The notes under the pieces were generated by a model. It saw only the letters and a list, made by a program, of their open reading frames with translations, did not search any database and was not told the origin of the DNA. Shown here in pieces: positions 6,887-15,191 of a stretch of DNA of 23,707 nt; positions within the stretch are counted from its first letter, which is position 1; every line of letters starts with the position of its first letter. Source of the DNA: an uncultured Prevotella sp. (GTDB lineage: Bacteria > Bacteroidota > Bacteroidia > Bacteroidales > Bacteroidaceae); contig NZ_URNN01000038.1 in the NCBI RefSeq assembly GCF_900549175.1, positions 1-23,707 on the forward strand, written 5' to 3'. Both the position numbers and the translations under genes were made by a program.

Positions 6887-8890
6887 ATGGACGAGAAAGA
6901 CAGAATAATGCAGTTGCGCAACGAGCTGCATGAACATAACCGCAGATATTATGTTCTAAACATGCCTGTGATAAGCGACATGGAGTTTGACATGATGATG
7001 CGTGAGTTGCAGGAACTTGAGGCGCGCCATCCGGAGATGTACGACGCCAATTCGCCGACACAGCGGGTGGGCAGTGACATAAGCCGTGAGTTTACGCAGG
7101 TGGAACACCGTTACCCGATGCTCTCTTTGGCCAACACTTACAATGAGGCGGAAGTGGCCGACTTCTACAATTCGGTAAAGAAGGGACTTGGCGGCGAAGA
7201 CTTCGAGATTTGTTGCGAAATGAAATACGATGGACTGTCCATCAGCCTTACTTACGAAGACGGCCGGCTTGTGCGTGCCGTGACACGTGGTGACGGTGTG
7301 CGTGGTGATGACGTGACGGCCAACGTGAGGACTATACGGTCGATACCGTTGGTGCTTGACGCCGCCGTTCCCGAGACTTTCGAAATACGTGGCGAGATAC
7401 TCATGCCGTGGAACGTTTTCGAACAGCTGAACAAGGAGCGTGAGGCTGCCGAAGAACCGCTGTTTGCCAATCCGCGCAACGCGGCAAGCGGTACGCTGAA
7501 GAGTCAGAATTCGGCTCTTGTGGCCAGCCGCCGGCTTGATGCCTATCTGTATTACATGCTTGGCGAAAAGCTGCCTTCTGACGGACATTGGGAGAATCTT
7601 GAAGCTGCATCACGCTGGGGGTTCAAGATAAGTGAGGGTATGCGCAAGGTAAGGACACTCGACGAGATATACGAGTTCATACGCTATTGGGATGTGGAAC
7701 GCCGCAATCTGCCCGTGGCCACCGACGGTATCGTGCTGAAGGTCAACTCCATGCGTCAGCAACGTGCCTTGGGTTATACGGCCAAGAGCCCCCGATGGGC
7801 CATAGCATACAAGTTTAAGGCAGAGCGTGAGCGCACCCGTCTGAACGAAGTGACGTTTCAGGTGGGGCGTACGGGGCAGGTGACGCCCGTGGCCAACATG
7901 GAGCCTGTGCAACTGGCGGGAACGACGGTGCGCAGGGCCACGCTAAACAATGAAGACTTCATACGTTCTTTCGACCTGCACATCGGCGACTATGTGTATG
8001 TGGAGAAGGGCGGAGAGATAATACCTAAGATAGTGGGTGTAGATGTGGCCAGCCGGGAGGCAGGTGCCCGGCGGGTGGAGTTTGCCGGACGTTGTCCCGA
8101 ATGTGGCGCCGAGTTGGTACGCCCGGAGGGAGAGGCGGCGCACTATTGTCCGAACGATTCGGGGTGTCCGCCGCAGATAAAGGGACGTATAGAGCATTAC
8201 ATATCGCGAAAGGCGATGAATATAGACAGTCTGGGTCCGGAGACTGTAGACGAATATTTCCGTTGCGGACTCATACACAACGTTGCCGATCTTTACGACA
8301 TTCAGGTGCAGCAGATAAACGGTGACGGAAGCAGGGAGAAGTCGGCACGCAAGATTGTGCAGGGCATTGCCGGTTCGCGTGAGGTTCCTTTCGAGCGTGT
8401 GGTCTATGCTCTCGGCATACGTTTTGTGGGTGAAACTTCTGCCAAACTTCTTGCACGCCATTTCAAGACGATGGATGCCTTGGCCTCGGCCGGTCTTGCC
8501 GAACTCATGCAGGTTGAGGGAGTGGGCGAAGTTATAGCGCGTAGTGTGATTGCTTATTTCCGCAATCCCGTGAACATGGACATTGTGGAACGTTTGCGCA
8601 ATTACGGCATACAGATGCAGTTGGGTGAGGAACAGATGTCGCCTGCGGACAATCGTCTGTCCGGCCAGGCTGTTGTGATAAGCGGAGTGTTCACACATCA
8701 CAGCCGCGACGAGTATAAGGCCATGATAGAACGCTATGGCGGCAGGAATGTAGGGTCTATCAGTTCAAAGACTTCGTTCATCCTTGCCGGTGAGAACATG
8801 GGTCCGTCGAAACTGCAAAAGGCCGAGAAACTCGGGGTGAGGATAGTGACTGAAGAGGAGTTTCTGAAGGAAATATCCAGTTCGGAATAG
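6887..8890 (+). CDS. ligA: NAD+-dependent DNA ligase
   Basis: This 667-residue protein seals nicks during replication and repair, forming an enzyme-AMP intermediate from NAD+. The adenylated lysine is Lys113 in EMKYDGLS. The rest is canonical in order: N-terminal Ia domain, adenylation domain to about 310, OB fold (QVGRTGQVTPVA), a four-Cys zinc finger at Cys403, 406, 421 and 427, helix-hairpin-helix repeats around 500-560, and a BRCT domain from about 590 to the end. The frame is open upstream to 6758, but the ATG at 6887 (MDEKDRIMQLR) matches the family start, and the extra segment would read through the hairpin at 6779-6810. The last codons run into a 21-nt tandem repeat. Confidence 0.97.
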   Translation: MDEKDRIMQLRNELHEHNRRYYVLNMPVISDMEFDMMMRELQELEARHPEMYDANSPTQRVGSDISREFTQVEHRYPMLSLANTYNEAEVADFYNSVKKGLGGEDFEICCEMKYDGLSISLTYEDGRLVRAVTRGDGVRGDDVTANVRTIRSIPLVLDAAVPETFEIRGEILMPWNVFEQLNKEREAAEEPLFANPRNAASGTLKSQNSALVASRRLDAYLYYMLGEKLPSDGHWENLEAASRWGFKISEGMRKVRTLDEIYEFIRYWDVERRNLPVATDGIVLKVNSMRQQRALGYTAKSPRWAIAYKFKAERERTRLNEVTFQVGRTGQVTPVANMEPVQLAGTTVRRATLNNEDFIRSFDLHIGDYVYVEKGGEIIPKIVGVDVASREAGARRVEFAGRCPECGAELVRPEGEAAHYCPNDSGCPPQIKGRIEHYISRKAMNIDSLGPETVDEYFRCGLIHNVADLYDIQVQQINGDGSREKSARKIVQGIAGSREVPFERVVYALGIRFVGETSAKLLARHFKTMDALASAGLAELMQVEGVGEVIARSVIAYFRNPVNMDIVERLRNYGIQMQLGEEQMSPADNRLSGQAVVISGVFTHHSRDEYKAMIERYGGRNVGSISSKTSFILAGENMGPSKLQKAEKLGVRIVTEEEFLKEISSSE

Positions 8891-8925
8891 GAAATTTCTG
8901 ATCAGGAATAGGATGTTTCCGGTTT
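8884..8925. repeat. two-copy 21-nt imperfect tandem repeat at the ligA 3' end
   Basis: GGAATAGGA occurs at 8884-8892 and again at 8905-8913, exactly 21 nt apart, with related flanking sequence (TTTC/TTCC blocks). The first copy contains the ligA stop codon. The repeat is short and degenerate. Confidence 0.5.
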
Positions 8926-8947
8926 GGAAAAGTTATAGAAGAAAATG

Positions 8948-8996
8948 AAAACAGCCATATCAATGCTCATTTATAGAACTTGATATGGCTGTTTTT
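8948..8996. terminator. bidirectional terminator between ligA and gdhA
   Basis: A perfect 16-bp stem (8948-8963 with 8980-8995) has a 16-nt loop, a T-run on the + side and A-runs that become a U-tract on the minus strand. It lies between the convergent ligA and gdhA genes, starting 57 nt after the ligA stop and ending 7 nt from the gdhA stop. Confidence 0.88.
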
Positions 8997-9002
8997 GTTA
9001 TT

Positions 9003-10340
9003 TTATACAATGCCCTGAGCCATCATGGCCTTTGCCACTTTCATGAATCCGGCCACGTTGGCGCCCTTCACATAGTTGATGTATCCGTCGGGCTGCGTGC
9101 CGTATTTCACGCAGTTGTCGTGAATGTCTTTCATTATGAGTTTCAGACGGTTGTCAACTTCCTCGGAAGTCCAGCTGAGACGTTCGGAGTTCTGGCTCAT
9201 TTCAAGACCTGATACCGATACTCCGCCGGCGTTGGATGCCTTGCCTGGAGCATACAATATCTTGGCATCCTGGAACACAGCGATGGCTTCGGGAGTGGAA
9301 GGCATGTTTGCACCTTCTGCCACGGCGAAGACTCCGTTGGCAACGAGAGCCTTAGCCTCGTCGCCGTTGATTTCGTTCTGCGTTGCACAGGGCAGGGCGA
9401 TGTCTGCCTTTTCGTTCCAAGGTCTCTCACCTGCGTGGTAAACTGCGTTGGGATATTCGTCTGCATACTCTTTGATACGGCCGCGCTCAATGTTCTTCAG
9501 TTCCATCACGTAGTCGAGTTTCTCGCGGTCGATACCGTCGGGGTCGTAGATGTAACCGTCAGAGTCGGACAGAGTGAGCACCTTTACACCCAACTGTATA
9601 CACTTTTCTGCCGCATACTGAGCAACGTTTCCTGAACCTGAAATCAGCGCGCTCTTGCCTTTCAGCTCGATGTCGCGGGTTTCGAGCATTGAGTTGAGGA
9701 AGTAGACAGTGCCGTAGCCAGTGGCTTCGGGGCGGATGAGTGAACCGCCGAACTCGCGTCCCTTGCCGGTGAGCACTCCGCTCCATTCGTGGGTGAGCTT
9801 CTTGTACTGTCCGAACATATAGCCCACTTCGCGGCCGCCCACTCCGATGTCGCCGGCGGGCACATCCACGTCGGGACCTATATGACGGTAGAGTTCGTTC
9901 ATGAACGCCTGACAGAAGCGCATCACCTCGGCATCGCTCTTGCCGCGCGGTGAGAAGTCGGAACCTCCCTTTGCTCCTCCCATGGGCAGGGTGGTGAGTG
10001 AGTTCTTGAATGTCTGCTCGAAAGCGAGGAACTTCAATATACCAAGATTTACCGACTTATGGAAACGTATGCCACCTTTGTATGGGCCGATGACATTGTT
10101 GTGCTGTATGCGGTATCCCATATTGGTGTTCACCTTGCCGCTGTCATCAACCCATGTAACGCGGAACTGGATGATGCGATCCGGGATGCAGAGACGCTCT
10201 ACAAGGTTTGATTTCTCAAATTCCGGATGTTTGTTATACTCTTCCTCTATAGTAGGAAGAACCTGACTTACGGCCTGTATATACTCAGGCTCGTTGGGGA
10301 ATCTTCTTTTCAATTCCTCTACAATCTCTGTTGCGTTCAT
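9003..10340 (-). CDS. gdhA: glutamate dehydrogenase (class I, hexameric type)
   Basis: This 445-residue enzyme interconverts glutamate and 2-oxoglutarate plus ammonia, the main ammonia-assimilation step in many Bacteroidales. Catalytic and substrate residues sit as in the Clostridium symbiosum enzyme, shifted by one: Lys88 in GPYKGG, Lys124 in PMGGAKGG and Asp164 in PAGDIGVGGREVG. The dinucleotide motif is GSGNVA (235-240). Ser258 in TLSDSDG, where an acidic residue would favour NAD, hints at NADP(H) use, but cofactor choice is uncertain. A clear promoter lies upstream and an A/G-rich stretch (about 10346-10356) precedes the ATG, one of the few ribosome-binding-like sequences here. It is monocistronic, bounded by terminators on both sides. 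Confidence 0.96.
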   Translation of the reverse strand: MNATEIVEELKRRFPNEPEYIQAVSQVLPTIEEEYNKHPEFEKSNLVERLCIPDRIIQFRVTWVDDSGKVNTNMGYRIQHNNVIGPYKGGIRFHKSVNLGILKFLAFEQTFKNSLTTLPMGGAKGGSDFSPRGKSDAEVMRFCQAFMNELYRHIGPDVDVPAGDIGVGGREVGYMFGQYKKLTHEWSGVLTGKGREFGGSLIRPEATGYGTVYFLNSMLETRDIELKGKSALISGSGNVAQYAAEKCIQLGVKVLTLSDSDGYIYDPDGIDREKLDYVMELKNIERGRIKEYADEYPNAVYHAGERPWNEKADIALPCATQNEINGDEAKALVANGVFAVAEGANMPSTPEAIAVFQDAKILYAPGKASNAGGVSVSGLEMSQNSERLSWTSEEVDNRLKLIMKDIHDNCVKYGTQPDGYINYVKGANVAGFMKVAKAMMAQGIV

Positions 10341-10390
10341 AATCTTTTTCCCTTTTAGGTATTTTGATATCTATTTTCTGTAATTGGCTG

Positions 10391-10421
10391 CAAAGTTAAA
10401 GCATTTTCTTTAAATATCAAA
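10391..10421 (-). promoter_or_regulatory. gdhA promoter
   Basis: On the minus strand a TTTG (10421-10418) and TAACTTTG (10398-10391) are separated by 19 nt, an exact match to both Bacteroidetes sigma-ABfr elements and spacing. The predicted leader to the ATG at 10340 is about 45 nt. This is the best-formed promoter in the window. Confidence 0.85.
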
Positions 10422-10480
10422 CATTTTATTAAGAAAAATGCAAATATGGTGTCATTTTGCTAAAGAAATGGCGCTTTCGT

Positions 10481-10522
10481 GAAAAAAATGAGGTCTCCGG
10501 TATCGCAATGATACCGGAGACC
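10481..10522 (-). terminator. hppA intrinsic terminator
   Basis: A perfect 13-bp stem (10492-10504 with 10510-10522) with a 5-nt loop is followed, on the minus strand, by a run of seven T (10488-10482). It lies about 40 nt past the hppA stop codon and upstream of the gdhA promoter. Confidence 0.9.
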
Positions 10523-10533
10523 CCGATGTGTCT

Positions 10534-10556
10534 GCCATTCATTTGTGGCGAATGGC
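10534..10556 (-). other. small stem-loop directly after hppA
   Basis: GCCATTC (10534-10540) pairs with GAATGGC (10550-10556) around a 9-nt loop, four bases after the hppA stop. It has no T-run and sits just ahead of the main terminator, so it may protect the 3' end. Confidence 0.4.
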
Positions 10557-10560
10557 CTGA

Positions 10561-12762
10561 TTAAATGAATGCAATGGTGAGACCGGCCATGACGATGCTT
10601 ACCATCGACATCAGCTTGATGAGGATGTTGAGTGACGGACCGGATGTGTCTTTGAACGGGTCTCCTACGGTGTCACCCACGATGGTGGCCTTGTGGCAGT
10701 CGGAGCCCTTGCCTCCGAAGTTGCCTTCCTCCACCATTTTTTTTGCATTGTCCCATGCACCGCCGGCGTTGGCCATGAATACGGCAAGAGTGAAGCCTGC
10801 TGTGAGGCCTCCCACAAGCAAGCCCATGACTCCTGCAACGCCGAGCACCATTCCTACAACGATGGGGATGATGATGGCAAGCAGGCTGGGGAATATCATT
10901 TCGCGCTGTGCCGAGCGGGTGCTGATTTCCACGCAGCGTCCGTAGTCGGGCGTTGCTTTACCCTCAAGTATACCCTTTATCTCGTGGAACTGGCGGCGCA
11001 CCTCTTCAACCATTGTCTGTGCGGCACGTCCCACGGCACCCATTGTAAGTCCGCAGAAAAGGAATGAAGCCATGCCTCCTATGAATGCTCCGACAAGAAC
11101 TTTGGGGTTCATCAGGTTTACCTGGAAGAAGTTCATGTAGTCTACCATGTTGGCAGTGGCAGGATTGAACACCTCGTCCATGTTGTCGATGAATGTCTGT
11201 CCGTGGTCGACGGCGCGTATCATGGCTATCTTTATCTCTTCAACGTATGAGGCAAGGAGTGCGAGAGCCGTCAGGGCTGCGCTGCCGATGGCAAATCCCT
11301 TTCCTGTGGCGGCGGTGGTGTTGCCGAGTGCGTCGAGCGCATCGGTACGGTGGCGCACCTCTTCACCGAGTTCGCTCATCTCGGCATTGCCTCCGGCATT
11401 GTCGGCTATCGGGCCGTAGGCGTCGGTTGCCAGTGTTATGCCGAGTGTGGAGAGCATGCCCACAGCGGCAATGCCTATGCCATATAGTCCTCTCGATATG
11501 CTTTCGGCGTTCATGGAGAGGTCGAAATGATTGGCACACAGATAGCTCATGATGATGGCTGCCGATATGGTGACAACGGGAATCATCGTTGATATCATGC
11601 CGGTGCCTATACCTTTTATAATGACGGTGGCAGCTCCTGTCTGTGATGATTCTGCGATATCCTGTGTCGGTTTGTAAGTATGGCTTGTGTAGTATTCGGT
11701 GCCTTGCCCGATGATGACTCCGGCAAGAAGACCGGTGACAACGGAGAATGACACGCCGAGCCAGTTGTCAAGTTCGAGCGTATATAGGATAAGGAATGAG
11801 GCAACGGCTATCAGTACGGCGGAAACGTTGGTTCCGAGTCCGAGCGAACGGAGCAGGTCTTTCATTGTGGCACCTTCTTTCGTGCGCACGAGGAATATGC
11901 CCAGCAGCGAAAGGAATATGCCCACGGCCGCTATAATCATGGGGGCGATGACCGCTTTCATCTGCATCTCACCGTTGAGGGCGAAAGCTGTGGCTCCAAG
12001 GGCTGCCGTACTGAGTATGCTTCCGCAATAGCTCTCGTACAGGTCGGCTCCCATGCCGGCTACATCTCCCACATTGTCACCCACGTTGTCGGCTATTGTT
12101 GCAGGATTTCTCGGGTCATCTTCCGGTATGTTTGCCTCGACTTTCCCCACAAGGTCGGCTCCCACATCGGCCGCCTTTGTGTATATGCCGCCTCCCACAC
12201 GTGCGAACAGTGCCTGTGTGGAAGCACCCATGCCGAATGTGAGCATCGTTGTGGTGATGGTGACCAAGGCCATGCTGTCGCCGTTATAGAAATAGCTGAG
12301 CACCAGAAACCATATGGCAATGTCGAGAAGACCGAGACCTACAACGACGAGCCCCATGACGGCTCCGCTGCGGAAGGCTATCTTCAATCCTTTGTTCAGT
12401 CCCTGACGCGCCGCATTGGCCGTGCGTGCCGATGCGTATGTGGCTGTCTTCATGCCGAAGAAACCGGCAAGTCCGGAGAAGAGTCCGCCGGTGAGGAAGG
12501 CGAACGGAACCCATGGGTTCTGCACATGGAGTACATACGCCATGAATGAGAATACAAGGGCGAGGATGATGAAAACCAAGCCCACCACCTTGTATTGCTG
12601 TTTGAGATAGGCCATGGCGCCACGCCGTACGTGGCCCGCGATTTCCTGCATGCGTGGAGTACCTTCTTCTTCCTGCATCATTTGGCGGAAAAAGAACCAA
12701 GCCATTCCCAAAGCCACTACGGAAGCGACGGGAATTAGCCAAAAAACTGACGGAATGTTCAT
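10561..12762 (-). CDS. hppA: K+-dependent membrane pyrophosphatase, probably Na+ or Na+/H+ pumping
   Basis: This 733-residue integral membrane protein couples pyrophosphate hydrolysis to ion export, with about 16 membrane helices expected. Active-site motifs are intact: DVGADLVGKVE (199-209), DNVGDNVGDVAG (225-236), DAYGPIADNAGGNAEM and, near the end, GDTVGDPFKDTSGPS. GNTTAATG has Ala484 and Gly487 where K+-independent pumps have Lys and Thr, so K+ activation is expected. Thr91, Phe95, Asp147 and Met178 resemble the four residues I recall as marking Bacteroides dual Na+,H+ pumps, allowing for a small loop indel. That ion specificity is inference. It is flanked by terminators on both sides, so it is probably transcribed alone; no clear -7 box is visible upstream. 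Confidence 0.95.
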   Translation of the reverse strand: MNIPSVFWLIPVASVVALGMAWFFFRQMMQEEEGTPRMQEIAGHVRRGAMAYLKQQYKVVGLVFIILALVFSFMAYVLHVQNPWVPFAFLTGGLFSGLAGFFGMKTATYASARTANAARQGLNKGLKIAFRSGAVMGLVVVGLGLLDIAIWFLVLSYFYNGDSMALVTITTTMLTFGMGASTQALFARVGGGIYTKAADVGADLVGKVEANIPEDDPRNPATIADNVGDNVGDVAGMGADLYESYCGSILSTAALGATAFALNGEMQMKAVIAPMIIAAVGIFLSLLGIFLVRTKEGATMKDLLRSLGLGTNVSAVLIAVASFLILYTLELDNWLGVSFSVVTGLLAGVIIGQGTEYYTSHTYKPTQDIAESSQTGAATVIIKGIGTGMISTMIPVVTISAAIIMSYLCANHFDLSMNAESISRGLYGIGIAAVGMLSTLGITLATDAYGPIADNAGGNAEMSELGEEVRHRTDALDALGNTTAATGKGFAIGSAALTALALLASYVEEIKIAMIRAVDHGQTFIDNMDEVFNPATANMVDYMNFFQVNLMNPKVLVGAFIGGMASFLFCGLTMGAVGRAAQTMVEEVRRQFHEIKGILEGKATPDYGRCVEISTRSAQREMIFPSLLAIIIPIVVGMVLGVAGVMGLLVGGLTAGFTLAVFMANAGGAWDNAKKMVEEGNFGGKGSDCHKATIVGDTVGDPFKDTSGPSLNILIKLMSMVSIVMAGLTIAFI

Positions 12763-12809
12763 AGTCGTTTGTTATTTATAGTTAGTATGATTGATTTAAG
12801 ATTATGAAG

Positions 12810-12885
12810 AAAAAGAGAGTGTGTCATCGGAGATGTTCATGTTCTTGAAAGACTGAAATCTCCATGTGACGATGACATACTCTCT
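12810..12885 (-). terminator. long hairpin terminator for the acidic-tail gene
   Basis: A 16-bp stem (12814-12829 with 12870-12885, one G-T wobble) encloses an inner 5-bp stem (12830-12834 with 12858-12862). On the minus strand it ends in a five-T run. It lies 30 nt past the stop of the gene at 12916 and about 50 nt before the hppA start, separating the two. Confidence 0.8.
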
Positions 12886-12915
12886 TCTCGCTTTATTGTT
12901 GTTGCCCGGCTTGCG

Positions 12916-13707
12916 TTATTCGTCGCCGCTGTAATCGGAGATGTTCTCCGCCTCTTCGTCTTCGTCAGAACTTATTTCAAATGTAGTCCGGTAGTTGTCC
13001 TCGGTGATGTTGTCATCGTCAAACTCTGCAGGTTCTTCCGGCTCATCGTCATCATCTGGCTCGTTGTATGTGTCTTCGGGTATTTCGTCTTCGTCGTGTG
13101 TCTGGAGTTTCAGGCGCGGCTTTTCTACTTCAGGCTTGACTTTTGCGAAAATTGCCTCTACCCATGTGCCCTTGGCCACTTCCAAAACTTCATATCCGTC
13201 GGCCACTTTCTTTTCGTACATTCCGCCCGGCTTGTGCAGACGGTCTTTGGGTAGGGTGGTTGTCGAGATGTCGAATCCGCTTTCTATAATGTCCTGTATG
13301 CTTTGTGAGAGTGAGTCCCAGCCCCCTCCGAAGTTGCGTTCCAGTACTTCTATGAGTTTGGCGGCGGATATATGGTGTATGTTTTCGTACGTCAAATCGG
13401 TCACTCTGACGATGGGACGTTTCTTCACTGCCCACGTAACCTTTACGCCTTCATCAATTCTCACATTACCTATTTTATATCCTTGTTTTTCGTATTTGGC
13501 TTTTATTATGGCCGAATCGTCTTTCAGTTCTTCTATCATGAAGGCACTTCTGAACATGTCAACATACCTCCGTATGCAGTCTTTGATGTCTGAGTCTTTC
13601 TCGGCTCCATCCATCATTCGGAAGATATCGTTCTCCTGTAAATTCCAGACGTTGTTTTTCGTCAAGGTTTTCAGTGTGAGTACCTTTTTTAATGTCGTTT
13701 CTTTCAT
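12916..13707 (-). CDS. unrecognised protein with acidic C-terminal tail (263 aa)
   Basis: I do not recognise this family. The product begins MKETTLKKVLTLKTLTKNN and has an apparently folded, soluble N-terminal region to about residue 200, with no signal peptide or membrane helix. Its last 60 residues (204-263) are about half Asp and Glu, including runs such as EPDDDDEPEEPAEFDDD, and are surely disordered. Tails of this kind occur on chaperones, nucleic-acid mimics and metal-binding proteins, but nothing here decides among them. The frame extends to a TTG at 13749, but that codon lies inside the predicted -7 box, so the ATG at 13707 is the likely start. It is monocistronic, divergent from rarA and ends at the hairpin at 12810-12885. 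Confidence 0.8.
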   Translation of the reverse strand: MKETTLKKVLTLKTLTKNNVWNLQENDIFRMMDGAEKDSDIKDCIRRYVDMFRSAFMIEELKDDSAIIKAKYEKQGYKIGNVRIDEGVKVTWAVKKRPIVRVTDLTYENIHHISAAKLIEVLERNFGGGWDSLSQSIQDIIESGFDISTTTLPKDRLHKPGGMYEKKVADGYEVLEVAKGTWVEAIFAKVKPEVEKPRLKLQTHDEDEIPEDTYNEPDDDDEPEEPAEFDDDNITEDNYRTTFEISSDEDEEAENISDYSGDE

Positions 13708-13746
13708 TGTTCTGTTTAATGTTTGTTGTTTCTGCTTTTTTGTTTG

Positions 13747-13778
13747 CAAATGTATATACTTTCTTTTTCATACCCAAG
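13747..13778 (-). promoter_or_regulatory. promoter of the acidic-tail gene
   Basis: On the minus strand TACATTTG (13754-13747) matches TAnnTTTG, and CTTG (13778-13775) sits 20 nt upstream as the -33 element (consensus TTTG). The leader to the ATG at 13707 is about 33 nt. It overlaps and so rules out the TTG start at 13749. Confidence 0.7.
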
Positions 13779-13826
13779 TTTTTATATATAGTTTTATGTT
13801 AATTTCTTTAAAAAAGCGCAACGACC

Positions 13827-13858
13827 TTACGTTCTTATGATGGTTTGCAGTACCTTTG
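13827..13858 (+). promoter_or_regulatory. rarA promoter giving a near-leaderless transcript
   Basis: TACCTTTG (13851-13858) is an exact -7 match, with a weak TTAC (13827-13830) 20 nt upstream. The rarA ATG at 13868 is only 9 nt past the box, so transcription would begin at or a few bases before the start codon. Confidence 0.65.
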
Positions 13859-13867
13859 CAGGCAGTT

Positions 13868-15145
13868 ATGTCACAACCATTGGCTGAAAGATTGCGCCCA
13901 CGTACGCTCGATGACTATATAGGGCAGAAACATCTTGTGGGTGAAGGTGCGGTTCTGCGTCGTATGATAGAATCCGGACATATCTCCTCGTTTATCCTTT
14001 GGGGACCTCCTGGTGTGGGGAAAACCACATTGGCCCAGATTATTGCCAATAAACTGGAGACCCCGTTCTATACGCTCAGTGCCGTGACGAGCGGCGTAAA
14101 GGATGTCAGAGACGTGATAGACAAGGCCGGCCGCGGCCGTTTTTTCAACGAGGCATCACCAATACTTTTCATCGACGAGATACACCGTTTCAGCAAGTCG
14201 CAGCAGGACTCGCTTCTCGGTGCCGTGGAAAAAGGTACGGTGACGCTTATCGGCGCGACTACGGAAAACCCGTCGTTTGAGGTTATCCGCCCGTTGCTGT
14301 CACGCTGCCAGCTCTATGTACTGAAATCTCTTGAACAGTCTGATCTTCTGGAACTGCTCGAAAGGGCATTGTCACAGGATGTCGTCCTGCGTGAACGGAA
14401 TGTTACGCTGAAGGAGACCGATGCCCTGTTGCGTTACAGCGGCGGTGATGCCCGCAAGCTGCTCAACATGCTTGAACTTGTTGTAGAGTCGTTCGGGGCG
14501 GCGAATGAGGTTGTCATTACAAACGATGTCGTTGTCAAACGGCTCCAGCAGAACCCGCTCGCATACGACAAGGACGGTGAGATGCACTACGACATCATAT
14601 CTGCCTTTATCAAGAGCATACGCGGCAGCGACCCCGATGCCGCCGTCTATTGGCTTGCAAGAATGATAGAGGGTGGGGAAGACCCAAAGTTCATAGCCCG
14701 CCGTCTGGTGATAAGTGCGTCCGAGGATATCGGACTTGCCAACCCCAATGCGCTTCTGCTGGCCAATGCCGCCTTTGACGCCGTGTCGAAAATAGGGTGG
14801 CCCGAGGGACGCATACCCCTTGCCGAAGCCACCGTTTATCTGGCCGCGAGCCCGAAGAGCAATTCCGCTTATCTTGCCATAGATGCCGCTCTCGACCTTG
14901 TGCGGCGCACGGGCAACCAGCCGGTGCCGTTGCATATAAGGAACGCCCCCACCAAACTGATGAAGGATTTGGGGTATAATGACGGTTACAAGTATCCTCA
15001 TGACTATCCCGGACATTTCGTCCGGCAGCAGTATCTGCCGGATGCCCTGACGGGTGAGCGCCTGTGGCACGGCCAGAACAACCCCTCGGAAGAAAAGCTC
15101 AACCGGCGTATGACAGACTGTTGGGGGACACGTTTTGAGCAATGA
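13868..15145 (+). CDS. rarA: replication-associated recombination protein RarA/MgsA (AAA+ ATPase)
   Basis: This 425-residue clamp-loader-like ATPase is the bacterial Mgs1/WRNIP1 homologue, acting at stalled replication forks with single-stranded DNA and SSB. Walker A is GPPGVGKTT (46-54), Walker B is ILFIDEIHRF (99-108), and GATTENPSFEV is the sensor-1 region. The C-terminal tetramerisation part carries the family's LMKDLGYNDGYKYPHDYPG block. A TTG at 13856 is in frame but lies in the -7 box; the ATG at 13868 (MSQPLAERLRP) is the usual start. The gene leads a + strand run with the dehydrogenase 46 nt downstream. Function within the family is firm. Confidence 0.96.
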   Translation: MSQPLAERLRPRTLDDYIGQKHLVGEGAVLRRMIESGHISSFILWGPPGVGKTTLAQIIANKLETPFYTLSAVTSGVKDVRDVIDKAGRGRFFNEASPILFIDEIHRFSKSQQDSLLGAVEKGTVTLIGATTENPSFEVIRPLLSRCQLYVLKSLEQSDLLELLERALSQDVVLRERNVTLKETDALLRYSGGDARKLLNMLELVVESFGAANEVVITNDVVVKRLQQNPLAYDKDGEMHYDIISAFIKSIRGSDPDAAVYWLARMIEGGEDPKFIARRLVISASEDIGLANPNALLLANAAFDAVSKIGWPEGRIPLAEATVYLAASPKSNSAYLAIDAALDLVRRTGNQPVPLHIRNAPTKLMKDLGYNDGYKYPHDYPGHFVRQQYLPDALTGERLWHGQNNPSEEKLNRRMTDCWGTRFEQ

Positions 15146-15191
15146 AGTGACAGCATGAAACGAAATAATGAAACTAAAGCAATATAAAGCA

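Noticed and set aside
12995..13840. A 281-codon + strand ORF with a Ser-rich start and hydrophobic end
   Set aside because: It is antisense to the acidic-tail gene; the Ser-rich part is the complement of its Asp/Glu codons. It also spans both divergent promoters.
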